Assembly (NCBI RefSeq): GCF_003573695.1
Contig: NC_039360.1
Coordinates: 60,183,830 to 60,247,829, forward strand
Reading direction: 5' to 3'
DNA: 64,000 nucleotides
Origin: Papaver somniferum
Taxonomy: Eukaryota > Streptophyta > Magnoliopsida > Ranunculales > Papaveraceae
The notes below the pieces were generated by a model. The model saw only the letters and a program-made list of their open reading frames with translations. It ran no database searches and had not been told where the DNA came from. Each line of letters starts with the position of its first letter. Position 1 is the first letter of the stretch. Of the stretch, positions 23,277 through 34,217 are shown in pieces. Position numbers and translations under genes: made by a program.

Positions 23277-23744
23277 AAGTCGACTAGTGGATGGATATTT
23301 ACATTAGGAGGTGTTGCTGTGTCTTGGAGTTCCAAGACGCAAACCTGTATTTCTGATTCAATAATGTTGTCAGAATTGATAGCACTTATGGATGCATGTA
23401 AGGAGGCCGAATGGCTTAGAAACTTACTTGAGGAGATCCCATTTTGGAAGAAGCCAACTCCAGCAGTCTTGATTAATTGTGATAATCAGGATACGATTTT
23501 TAATATCACTAACAAGACATATAATGGGAAGTCAAAACATGCAAGTCTTAGACATCAAATTGGGAGACAACTACTCAAGAGAGGAGTAGTTTCGGTTAGC
23601 TTTATTGAATCAAAGAAGAACTTGGCAGACCCATTCACAAAGAGTCTACCAAATGCAATGTTTTCAATAAAATGTGAGGAAATGAGACTAAGGTATGTAA
23701 AGGAAAGTTTATCACCTATAGCAGAAACCCAACCTATGTTTTGA
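23277..23744 (+). pseudogene. Element D RNase H, C-terminal part
   Basis: After element C the D frame resumes with [17 protein letters not shown], followed by [35 protein letters not shown] and [10 protein letters not shown], the usual end of copia Pol. An apparent ATG upstream at 23232 lies inside the LTR of C and is not the true start. The reading frame ends at 23744. It would degrade the RNA strand of the RNA-DNA hybrid during replication. Confidence 0.93.
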
Positions 23745-24347
23745 AAAAGATAAACAAGGTTCAATGTGGTATCAACAAGTTATGGAAGTGATCATGGCGC
23801 ACTAATAATAAACTTCCCATTTCAAATTAGTGCCATGGTTCTGCAAGGAAAAAAGGATGCATGAAAATCCTTAATGAGTCTATAGTTGTTTACAGGTATA
23901 TCGCAGAAGCACCTTAGAGACTTACCTATATGAATATGGAAATCAGGTCGTTTCCTAAGAGAAAAATACCGCTCTCTGGGTGACTCATGAATTCAGGATA
24001 AGCACATGGTCATTAATGTGCTGGCTACAGAACACACTATCACAGAAATCAGTATGTGTAGAGATTCTGGTTTTATCACATGGGGTACTTGGTTCAAGAC
24101 TGGTTTCACCACTGAACCCCGATAAGACTTTGAATTTCTTACACTAAGTGAAGGTTCAAATCCAAAAGATACATATCATTTATGTATTGATTTCTACGAA
24201 GATGCTTATTTCTCAACTAAGCGTGAACTACGTTGGCTTGATCCCACTTGGGTACGTAGGCAGTCACTTTGGTGATGCAACCACTCTGATTTAAAAGTTT
24301 TTTACTTTGTTTTTGTGTGTTTTTCAATTTTGAAAATAGGGGGAGAA
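23745..24347 (+). other. Element D 3' untranslated region with polypurine tract
   Basis: Non-coding. The last bases, AATAGGGGGAGAA (24335-24347), are the polypurine tract that primes plus-strand synthesis, directly before the 3' LTR. Confidence 0.8.
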
Positions 24348-24924
24348 TGTTAGATATTTTAAATATTGTTTGCCGCTATCCGGAGGGGGGGAGGGATTCC
24401 GGGGGGGGGGGGGGGGGGGTGGCGTAGCCCCTCCCAGCTGTGTTTGACACTCTCGTGGAAATTATTCTGGTTTTGAATTTTGAAAACCTATTTCGGTTTC
24501 CAGAAATTTCTAACGACACGTCTCTTCCCTTAGGGTTTTCTTCCCAAGAGAAACCATTAATGGATGCCCGTTGAAAGCGTCTGTTGGAGATGAAACGACA
24601 CCTCCAAAAGGCATGAATTCCTCTTTAAATAGCAAAGGCTTTCTCCCATATCAATCATCAAAAACTATTTCTCTCTAAGCATCTTCAGAATCAATTACAG
24701 TGTGTTCTTGGTTGGGTCAAGGGAGTACAACCTTTGAATCTGACTACGTTGTTAGGACTTCATTGTATCCTGACAGCAATATTTCGCTGACCGATTGTAC
24801 TCGCCAATTTATTGGGAAGGGTCGAAATACTTGCTGAAAATAATCGTAAGGCCTTGAAGCTCTAGTGATACAACATTCTTTTCGTTCTTTATTTTCATCC
24901 TCTATTACCCTGATTTTTCCAACA
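24348..24924 (+). repeat. Element D 3' LTR
   Basis: 577 bp, about 59 bp longer than the 5' LTR because of the G-rich stretch at 24381-24445. It ends TTTTTCCAACA, followed by the duplication TCAAT. Confidence 0.92.
24381..24445 (+). repeat. G-rich replacement with a run of 19 G in the 3' LTR
   Basis: CGGAGGGGGGGAGGG is followed by 19 consecutive G (24401-24419). At the matching position the 5' LTR has only AGCAGAGTCCGAGACAACAT. Either a real expansion or insertion, or a sequencing or assembly fault. Confidence 0.8.
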
Positions 24925-25027
24925 TCAATTACACATCTGTCTGTGGGAACGATCTCTTACTACCGCTATATTACCAGTTAATTAGTGGGAAATATCTTTA
25001 TTAATTTGTTGTGCCTACGACAGCCCA
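24925..25027 (+). repeat. Element A 5' LTR, right part
   Basis: Continues A's LTR after element D (TCAATTACACATCTG) to the end near CGACAGCCCA. The uninterrupted version lies at about 28866-28965. Confidence 0.88.
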
Positions 25028-25036
25028 TAAAAATTT

Positions 25037-25054
25037 TGGCGCCGCTGCCGGGAA
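25037..25054 (+). promoter_or_regulatory. Element A primer-binding site (tRNA-Asp type)
   Basis: TGGCGCCGCTGCCGGGAA matches the complement of the plant tRNA-Asp 3' end (TGGCGCCGTTGCCGGGGA) with two differences. This primer is usual in Tat/Athila-type Ty3/gypsy elements. Confidence 0.8.
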
Positions 25055-25141
25055 GCAGTCGCTAATTGATTTGTTATTTGTTTAGCTTGTTTTGCTTTTG
25101 TTTTTTTTTATTTTTTTTATTTTCTCCTTATTGTGAGTCTC

Positions 25142-26598
25142 ATGTTTCCTTACGGAAATAACATGTATGGAGCACAAGATTAGACGTATAATAGTGGTAA
25201 TCAATATGATTTTCAATCTCATACATATGACAACTACCAACCATCCTATGGGTATAATCAAAACCAATCTTTTGGGTATGATCAATATCCTACGGAACTT
25301 TATGGATATTCACATATATATCAACAACCTTATGACGGGTATGTAAGTGAACAACCACGAGGATGGGAGGATAGTTATGCTTCTAATCGTTTCTCTCCTG
25401 AACTTGAACAGAAGTTTGATCAGATTATGCTTCATTTAAAGGCCAGTATGTCCTCATTGGAGGCATTCAATGAGCAACTAAGTGCGGAGAACAATATGCC
25501 TCCTGTTCGTTTTTATGATCATTCACCTATTCAAAAAGGGGAGACTTGGTCTGGAAATAATGTGGTGAGTGAAGGTGTTGGTTTTGAAGAATGTATTGAC
25601 GAAGTGATCCAAGCAATGACGCAACATCAACAAGGGTTGCACCAACACATTCAAAAGATGGAATAATTTCAACAACAAGGGGAAGAGTCATATCGAGAAA
25701 TTCGAAGGAATTCAGAGAAATTATACGAACAAATTGCTCAACTCGGTAAAAATAGGAATGAAGAAGAAGTTTGGCCTCAAAACCAAATTAATTCTGAATT
25801 CCTATGGATGACAAAGAATATTTTGAGGATGAGAAACCTTTTGAAAGTCCTTGCAACAGTGATACGATTATTCCAACTCCGGATCATAATAAAGATCCTT
25901 CGCCTATTCAAAAGGAGGAGGTTGGGTATAACATATCTATTGTTATAAATGGTGTAGCGTACTCAAACGAAGAAATTAGGAGTTGCATCAATGAACTAGA
26001 CGTTTTAGAGGAGGATTTTGATTCCTATGACGAGATTGTTGAAGAGATTGAGATTGAGAACGAAACCAAATTGATTAAAGTCGTGGAAGACCCAATTGAG
26101 CTAGATAACAATAGTTTGATAGAGGACCACAATATACTTGAGGCAAATAATTCACTGGAGATGATTAATGAGGATCCGATACAAGGTTTGTCTAATCCTT
26201 TTCTTAATTCTATATTTACTGATCCTTTCCATCCAATTGAAGAAGCTTCTCAGTGAGTTGTTAACCCAACTTTTAAGAAAATACCTCACTTAGGATTGGA
26301 GTTGTGTGCTTCCAAAGTATTAACAGATTATTTTTCTTCTAAGTATCCACCACTTGATGTGTTTGATTCGAGTATTGTGCAGGTTCACCAAGCTGAGGAA
26401 CCTTTTGAAGTTCCCGAATTCTATGTTCTCTATCCATTTTCGAGTGTAGAAAGGACTAAGTGTGGGGGAAACTTCAATAAAGTGATAGCTTCAATATTTA
26501 TATCTTGTGATAATATTTTTGTGAAGATGTTAATGGAATTGCAGATTGTTATTTGGAAGGATTACCAAATTTTCAGATTGCTGGTGTACGGACGATAG
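25142..26598 (+). pseudogene. Element A gag-like protein, Tyr/Gln/Asn-rich N-terminus, damaged
   Basis: An ATG at 25142 opens a frame reading MFPYGNNMYGAQD, then a TAG at codon 14, then a low-complexity region of Tyr, Gln, Asn and Gly (SYGYNQNQSFGYDQYP). A more ordinary segment (SPELEQKFDQIMLHLKASMS) leads to a TAA at 25664-25666; in-frame sequence continues (QIAQLGKNRNEEEVW) to a frameshift near 25795. The acidic remainder (MDDKEYFEDEKPFESP) reads to a TGA at 26254-26256 and on to 26598. Four lesions inactivate it. The same N-terminus recurs at 56297 and, in fragments, at 59196 and 62988. No zinc knuckle or Pol domain is seen, so a Gag role rests only on position. Confidence 0.7.
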
Positions 26599-28444
26599 CA
26601 ATAACATCGGGCTGACGACGTTAAACCAAGCGCTGCGTGGGAGGCAACCCATCGGTTTTGTATCTCTATACCTTTTGTTTTTAGTTTTCTTAGTTTTGAA
26701 TATCATATCTTGCATTCCCATCTTAGATTTTACAAGTCTTGTATCTATAATGAAAGTTTTGACGAATTCTCGTCAGAAAATTCTGACGACGCACTTGTCA
26801 CGAAAATAGCTCTCGAGACTTTATACGGGGTCCGATTTGAGTGTTTGACACCAACTTTTAAAGAGGAAAGACTCACCTTTCTTTTCAATAAAGAAAATTT
26901 GAATTTGGAGTCCATTAAGTTGGAGCGATTGGTATGGACATTTGAGTTTCGGTATTTTTCCAGAATTTTTTCAGATTACATGTCTGTCAGTCCGGAGGCC
27001 GTAAAAGTCAGACCGTTTATCGAAATACTGTTCCCTTTTGAAACTTTATGAAAAAGATATAGGCGAACAACTTTTGTTTAGGATGTTTTTCCTAGTTCCC
27101 TACCCATTTGTACAGTTTTTGAGTTTTTCAGGGCTGTTATGTTAGAAATCAGAATTTTCGGTTTTGAACATTGAGGACAATGTTGAGTTTAAGTGTGGGG
27201 GAGTTGTTAAGCATGTTTGGCTTGCATATAAAATAAAATAAATAGTCTTTGATTTCTTGCATTCTTGAGACTTCATATTTTGGAATTAATTATGAGCTAT
27301 TTAGGATGACACTCTAAACCTTTTTAGGTTGAAACAAGTTCTTACAACTATAGATTGAGTTCCGCTTTATCATTCTACAATCCTTTATATATATGTTCAT
27401 AATTGAATGTGAAACTCAGCTATGGTAGTCGTTTGAAAGATTCATCCTCGCAATTAATCATTACTGAATCACTTTCTTTTTATTTTTGCAGTTATATGTT
27501 TCTCTAAAGTGATTCGGTGGGATCCTGATACTGCAGCGGATGTTGTAGCAAGGTAATCATTGGTTGAGTATATAAAAGCCCCATAGACAATTTTCTTACA
27601 CTCATAAAGAGTGAGCCGGAAATATATATATATATAAGGCTCCTCTTCATTTATCGACATTAATAATTCTATGATAAGTCCGGAATTGCGGACTAATCAT
27701 AGTCTATGAAAACAAAAACCTATCATCATTATACAACAAGTCAAAAATACTATTGATGAGGTTCTTGACACTTGGATAGCAGTTTGTGTGAAACGTTGTC
27801 CCTGTCTTCGTCTCCTAAACAAGCATGGAATGTAGGATCCAAGGAAACTATCACGTACATGCTGGAAAAGAACATGCGCTTAGAGTATCTGATCATGTGG
27901 TCGAGTTAAATGGATGCTTCTCTCAACTATTGCCCTATAAATATATATCCTTTAACGACATTCATACAAGTATTGTGGGTAACATCTTTCACTTTAGTCA
28001 ACATTTGCACACTTCACTTTTTTATTTCCATTTTCTTATCTATCCATGTGATTTCAGTATGCGAGTGTTGTTACAAATATTGCAACAAGTACGATGACTA
28101 TCTTAGTAGAGTTTTGCAATCAGGTTGAGTGTCACATGTAAGTAATTGCTTATGTGTGATGATTGGAATGTATGTGAGAACTTATGCAGGATAATTATTT
28201 AGATATTACTTTGTGTCTATCGTTAGTGGTTCTTCCAAGGCGAGAAATTGGAGTAGGTTTTGTGGGTATACCTCTTGTAAACCCTCACGAGACTGTAACT
28301 CGTCCACTAGGGACACCTAGGGGTTTAAAGGATTGTTACACATGCTAAGTGTAACCGTTTTCTCAACGACATGGATTTGTTGTATTTAGGATTATTTTTA
28401 TTTAGTTTGCTCGAGGACTAGCAAAGGCTAAGTGTGGGAGAATT
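26599..28444 (+). other. Element A 3' non-coding region and polypurine tract
   Basis: Contains GACGTTAAACCAAGCGCTGC followed by GGGAGGCAACCCA (26617-26653), a motif I recognise from the region after pol in plant Tat/Athila-like elements. AAGTGTGGGGGAG (27190) and TAAGTGTGGGAGAA (28430-28443) are polypurine-like; the second lies immediately before the LTR. An (AT)n run lies near 27620. No coding domain. Confidence 0.65.
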
Positions 28445-28965
28445 TTATAAGTGCATAATTCATATGATTTTAGTATCCATTCCATACTTGTTTTAGCTAT
28501 TATTCTTGCATGTATTCATATTATTACTATTGTTTTCTCTTATTTTCCTCTAATAGGTGAATCATCCAAAAAAGAGATACAAAGTTCTGAAAATATCTAA
28601 GGAGAGAAGTATTCCAAGTATCCAAGTGCCCAAGTCCAAGAGAAGTGGAAGAAATGCGGCGAAAAGGAGCAAAACACTCAAAATCAAGAGACGGGCCAAA
28701 GACCAAGCTTAACTCATTCAAATTAAGGATTTCTCATCACCATCTTTAAGGGAATTGAAAGATAAAAAGAATGCAAAAAGAATGAGGTCATTCCGAGTTC
28801 GGACGAAGAAGTTGTGGCCAAAACAAGCTTTTAGCAAAAAGAATTGTTGATCAAATAACCTATCAATTACACAGCTCTCTGTGGGAACGATCTCTTACTA
28901 CCGCTATATTACCAGTTAATTAGTGGGAAATATCTTTATTAATTTGTTGTGCCTACGACATCCCA
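28445..28965 (+). repeat. Element A 3' LTR with internal deletion, carrying the empty site of D
   Basis: Begins TTATAAGTGCATAATTC (TG changed to TT). It matches the 5' LTR to about 28835, then jumps over about 0.94 kb to TTGATCAAATAACC and runs uninterrupted through the point where D sits in the other copy (CTATCAATTACAC). It ends near 28960-28965. Confidence 0.9.
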
Positions 28966-31048
28966 TCATACGGTAGAGACTAAACCGCTGGCGATCGAGA
29001 CTCGGTCTTTAGAGGTTAAGTTTCCACTGTTCGGTGGGTATTCCATATCCAACGACTATTTCTCTATCGCCATAAATATGTGAAATTCAAACACAAATTT
29101 ACCCTAAAAGTTTTACACAATTTTTTTCTCTATGTCTTCTACCAAAAGAATTCAAATGACAGAATTCGAAAGCCAGCTTGATTAGCAACCCACCTTGATT
29201 TTTATGGAATGGTGCTTGAAGCCATTGTTAGCAAGATATGTGACAGTTACAAAAAAATAGGTAAAAAGCAAAGAAGTCTACAAGTTTTGGATATTAACCA
29301 AATCAAACCTGCAACTAAGAAAAGGAAAAGAACAAGGAAAATTTGAAGGCAAAAAAGAAGATAAACAAAGGAAACTCCGTTCATGAGCGCATCGATTGGA
29401 AGTTATGTGAAATGAAGAAGATAAACAAGATAAAGAACATTGTCCCTGATTTTTATTTTTAAAGTCTTTATTTGAAGTTATGATTGTCTAGTTTATATCT
29501 TATTATCTAGATTTATGAAAGTCGCAATAATGTAAATTAATTCGAAAATTAGATTTATGAACAAGAAGTAACGTTGAAAATTAGATGTTACGTTTAATTT
29601 ATCAGCTAACATAATGATATCTTTAAATTATACTTAATTAACAAGATGCATACTTAACTTACTTATATTAACTTAATTAAATGCATCGGATAACACTTTT
29701 TAGATTTGATAAAAACTTTCGAATTGAATTTTTTTTCCCGTTTTTGTTGTGCCATTCCACCCCACACCTTTGCTCCACATCAATTTGGCTTTCATCATTT
29801 TCTCAGTTTCGATTTCCCATAGAATAAGCAAAGCAAAAAACAAGTTTACATCCTTATTGATTAGTTGGAAGAGACCACACAACTTATTTGCATCTCGATT
29901 ATTGAGGTTCAATGTTTCTTCTTGAAATCTCTATAATATATTTTTCCAAAAAGTGATTTGTTGTTGTTGTTGTGCGTGATTGATATTATCAGGACAAAAA
30001 AAACATAATTCCTCCAAAAATAAATCACACAGAGCTATTGGTTGGCAACCTAGTAACAAGCTGGGCACCAACCCCCTATTAGTTTTTATTCCTCCAAATG
30101 CATTCATCTCCAGCTAAGATAAATCTACGACCCTGAACTGTCATATTGAATTTGTATAGTAAAAAAATAAAAATTGGAGTGAAAGAATTAAAACTAGAGT
30201 GAAAGTACTGTGAGTTGCATGAAATTGAGATTGAGTACTTATAGGGTGATTAATTCAGAACCGTTGGATGGGATATACTGGAGGGTCAAGTCTTCACCAC
30301 CGGTAATCGATACTTGACCGCTTGGTAGAATTTCAATCGAGCGGTCGATACTCCACCGCTCGGTAGAGACTCGACCTCACCTGGCTAAGTGGAAAATTTT
30401 CCACTTAGTCAGGTCTGCTGGTTTGCCAGCTCCATAGTGGGTGCAAAACTGAAAAACCATCCAGTTTGCAAAGCCCATAGGAACCGGCCTTACAACACCA
30501 GTTTCATAAAAGTAAACATTTTATGATTTTGTTTTGATCGAATTAATACACGGAAGAAAAAAAACAGATGTTAGTATATCACACCATAATATTTGTAAAT
30601 CAGATGCTATATCAAATCAATATAAACCATTAATTAAATTGATATTGAACAGTAGTCGGTAAAGACAAAATTAATTAGCCCAACAAAACATATCGATCAT
30701 ATTTTTTAGAATGTAGAGTGTACTGATTACGAGTTGTGGATTAGGAAAAGAGGAGAACACAAAGTAGAGGGAGAAAGAAGAGAGAATTTTTATTAGATGT
30801 GATAAACATTAAAGTCTTTATTTATAAGGCTAGACATAAAGGTATCTTGGTAATAAACAAGATTCATCTTAGATATTCTTAGCATAATTTCACCTTTATA
30901 ACAATTATTATCTTTTAGTTTTTAAAATCAATTTATTTGGGTGCAAATCCTCTGTACCCAAAAATCCTTGTACCCCATGTACCGGCTATTCAAATATTGA
31001 CTCGTATCTTACCTTTTTTTAACCATAACAAATTTCATATATTCCTTT
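28966..31048. other. Intergenic DNA, no gene recognised
   Basis: AT-rich. It contains repeated short motifs of the type CGGTAGAGACTCGAC (28973 and 30359 regions) and the palindrome at 30379-30414. No long coding-like frame on either strand. Confidence 0.5.
30379..30414. repeat. Near-perfect 36-bp palindrome
   Basis: Centred between 30396 and 30397, with a 24-bp perfect core made of CTAAGTGGAAAA and its complement, extended outward by CCTGG against TCAGG. It could mark the middle of a foldback MITE or simply extrude a hairpin. Confidence 0.85.
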
Positions 31049-33301
31049 TGTTAGAGCATTGCTCAGTCGAACTCACAAGTGTTGCTATATCAAGCTTGTT
31101 GTCAAATTTAGTTGATCAAAACTATATCTTGATTTCTAGTATACATTTAGTCAAGTCTCGGATTAGGATTAGAAATGTGTAGTTGAGTATCATACATCAC
31201 TGTGTTCTACCGTTTGAAAGCGAATATCAACTGAAGACATTTGGAGAACTTCATCGACAAAAGGTATGTGAAGGATGAACCAACCTATTACTCAACTTTT
31301 CACCTTTCTATCTATGAGACTAAGTCGCGTGACTAAGTGGACTTTAAATTGCACAATAGAAATTTCGAGTAAAGTTTATCTTGTTAATTATTCTCGAAAT
31401 ATGAATGACTAAGCTTAAGAACATTTTTTTCAAAACTTGATGAATTTGTTTAAGAATAATTTATTGTTTATGACCTAAATCATGATTCAAGGTAATCATT
31501 TGAAAATAGCCTGGAAGAGTGATATGTGGCATTGATGTTATTTGGGAATGTTTCAAATTGATTATTAGATAGATATAGAACTACTGTGAATCTGGATACA
31601 GGACAGTACCCATACCAGTTCACGTATTGGCGTAATTGTTATAGGTCTGAAGCCGTAGTAAATGTACACAGTACACGTACCGGCGTAGCCATAGTTCGAC
31701 AACGATCTTAGGTACACATTCCCAGTATGGATACCAAAAGTTCCTTAACTTTTTTTTGTCTTAAGGGTACACAAACCCAGTACACGTACCATGAAAGAAA
31801 TAACTCACAAACTGGAAGTAAGTACACGTACCAGTACACGTACTTACCTAGTCGAATATCTTCAAATGCATTATAATTATTTATATGAGATGATCAGGAT
31901 TTGAATAACTCTCTAAAACACCTCTAGATTTATTTGATCACATTATAACCTATGGTTGTGACTCAATATTAAAGTCTAAAACTGTTATATAAAAATGGTT
32001 AAGCTTATAGTTCGTCTGGCTAGTTTCGGCTAACCTTCCATGAACAAATCATTATACACGGTTCAGTTATGGTTTTTCCTAACAAGAGTGTATATTTTTT
32101 TGTGTTTATCTCAAGTCGAATTTTTATCTTACGGTGGAAAAAGTTTACTTGATTCCAAAGATACCTTAGCTTAAATCTAAAGCAACTTTCGATCTTGAAA
32201 GTCTATAAAAAGAGAACCTCAAGCAACTGGGATTTTGGATCCCTAACACTCTTCTTGTGTGTCCTAGTTGTAAACTATAGTCGTCCTCTCCTTTAAACCT
32301 TTATAGGTTTAGCTACTAAAAATACTTCGCTTAAGGATTCCTGAAGCCAGGTCTGACTATCTTTATCTTGATAGTTCATGTATCCTGATCTTGCTACTGA
32401 TTGTTGAGTCTCACTCCTATCAGGCAAGTTAGATAGAAATCGCAAAGTTCTTCATCTTAGACTTTGTGATTCCACAAGTATATTCCTCTATAACGATTCT
32501 TTGTTGAAATTGTAGTAGGTTTTACTTGTGAGATGAATAATAATCTAGGATGCTTCTTGGGATTCGTAAGTACCGGATTTTGAGGTTTGGTAGACCTGGT
32601 CTACCGTAAACGATTTCGTATCTCACCTTGATATAATGATCAGAATGGAAATCACATGCTTTTCTGTGGGAGGCAGATTGGTTTAAAATCTCCACTTAGG
32701 TTGAAGCAACTCTTACGCTATAAAGGAACTCAACTAAGTGAATCAATTGTGCAGAGTCTTGCGAGATTCAAGAGGCGTAAGGAGCGCGACTGTAGCTGAA
32801 TTACTGTGACCGTGGATTCGGTCTCAACTACATGTCCGAAGTTTTGATAGTAGGCTAGAGCATGTAGTGGCTTAATACAGTTTGGTGTTCAAGTATGGAC
32901 AAGGTCCCATGGTTTTTCTGAATTTGTGGTTTCCTCTTTAACAAAATTTCTGGTGTCTGTGTTATTTGTTTTTCGCATTATATTTTTTATTTGTATAATT
33001 GAAATATCACATGTTGCACGTAAAATCAATCAAAGTAGATATGTCCATCTTAATTGTTGGATACGACTTGATTGGTTTTGGATATTGATCTTTGAAATTG
33101 TCCAAGTACTCTCGCGTATAATCAGGTTCACAGACTTGTTTCCGTTTACACATTGATTGTGAGAGACAAAGATATAAACTCTTGATATAATTCCTGATTG
33201 AGATTCATTAAGCTGTAACTCTCATAATTGTATTTAGGTTTAGTCCATACAGGTTGCCTAAGAAAAAGTTGGTGGCGTATTTTGATACCCCTGCATTTTC
33301 A
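31049..33301 (+). mobile_element. Solo LTR of a TGTTAGAGC copia-type family
   Basis: Starts TGTTAGAGCATTGCTC and ends CTGCATTTTCA. The flanks CCTTT (31044-31048) and CCTTC (33302-33306) look like a 5-bp duplication with one change. The 2253-bp length suits a long-LTR copia family. No internal region is attached, so recombination between two LTRs is the likely origin. Open frames inside (31021 region, 32926-33156) are not genes. Confidence 0.8.
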
Positions 33302-33725
33302 CCTTCCATATATACCTCGTCTACATCTTTATTTATTTTTTCATGTCTTCATCTTTATTAAGAATGCGCGATTGGGGGATACTTGATATGAATTACTAAC
33401 CCCATCCAATAGTGTCCGCTAAGGGGTGTTTTTCGGGGGTGGAAATACTAAAACACCCTTCCATCTAAATTAAAATTTAAACCTAAAACTAAAAATCAAA
33501 ATCAATCCTAACAAGTTCTTAAAGATATGTTTAATTGAATTGTTGTCGAGCAAGAAGAAGAAGAAATAGCTTCATTGAGAAGGTACATGATACCCAATCA
33601 TATTTAAAGTGTTGTTGTTGTTTTAAAACTTCGTTTGGGTTAGAATCATAAACTGAAACTTTTCAGTTTCATTTTCAATCTACTCCTGGCTTGTGTTCAT
33701 GATGAATACCCTATAGTTTCTTGTG

Positions 33726-34079
33726 CCGGCATGGTTTTTAGGATGAATACCATGCCGATATCTGGTGCTGGCATGGTTTTGAGGATGAATACCATGCCGA
33801 TATCTAGTGTCGGCATGGTTTTTCAGGATGAGTACCATGCCGATACTTGCTATTTAAGACAGATCTTCTGTATGTTTTTGTTCTCAAACCAGCACGATAC
33901 ACTTGGGAATCGACCATGCCGGCACTACTACCGCCATGCTCGATAATGAACTTTCTCTGCCGGCAGTGTACTTACAATTTCAAAATTGGGGGATATTGTG
34001 TATCGGCATGGTGAAAGTATGAATATCATGCCGATTTGGTCCCTGCCGGCATGGTATTCATACTTTTACCATGCCGGCA
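33726..34079. repeat. Five short hairpins built on CGGCATGGT / ACCATGCCG
   Basis: Hairpins at about 33726-33758, 33768-33800, 33811-33843, 34004-34034 and 34045-34079 each pair CGGCATGGT with ACCATGCCG or a close variant. The first three are tandem units of about 42 bp. The open frame 33731-33946 is a product of this repeat. Confidence 0.8.
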
Positions 34080-34112
34080 CTAAGTTTTTCAGGCGTAACA
34101 ATGGCGAATTCA

Positions 34113-34217
34113 AATTTCAATACATTAATACCTATATATGACTAATTTCAATACATTAATACCTATATATGAAAAAAAATATCAAATTTCAATACATTAA
34201 TACCTATATATGACTAA
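34113..34217 (+). repeat. Three-copy direct repeat (AATACATTAATACCTATATATGA)-like
   Basis: Three copies of TTTCAATACATTAATACC plus TATATATGA lie within 105 bp, two adjacent and one after a short A-rich spacer. Confidence 0.9.

Larger units (their letters stand above)
3624..24924 (+). mobile_element. Element D: Ty1/copia retrotransposon inserted in the LTR of A
   Basis: Bounded by LTRs beginning TGTTAGATATTTT and ending TTTTTCCAACA, and flanked by the 5-bp duplication TCAAT (3619-3623 and 24925-24929). The coding order gag, protease, integrase, reverse transcriptase, RNase H is that of Ty1/copia. With nested elements B and C removed, the element is about 5.7 kb. The coding region carries nonsense codons, a frameshift and loss of catalytic residues, so the copy is dead. 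Confidence 0.95.
2263..28965 (+). mobile_element. Element A: non-autonomous Ty3/gypsy-like LTR retrotransposon, split by nested elements
   Basis: The element starts TGATAAGTGCATAATTC, has a tRNA-Asp-like primer site (TGGCGCCGCTGCCGGG, 25037), a gag-like reading frame and a second LTR copy at 28445-28965. No protease, reverse transcriptase or integrase is seen in its about 3.4 kb of internal DNA, so it must have depended on a partner. Its 5' LTR is interrupted by element D. No convincing 5-bp target duplication was found (GATGG on the left; TCATA or TCCCA on the right depending on where the LTR ends). Close relatives occur at 54499-58485 and at 63042 onwards. Confidence 0.85.

Noticed and set aside
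31049..33301. Open frames 31021-31182 and 32926-33156 as small genes
   Set aside because: They fall inside a solo LTR, have no domain and are not conserved in the other LTR copies.
33731..33946. 71-codon frame with repeated MNTMPIS motif
   Set aside because: Direct consequence of the tandem CGGCATGGT hairpin repeat.
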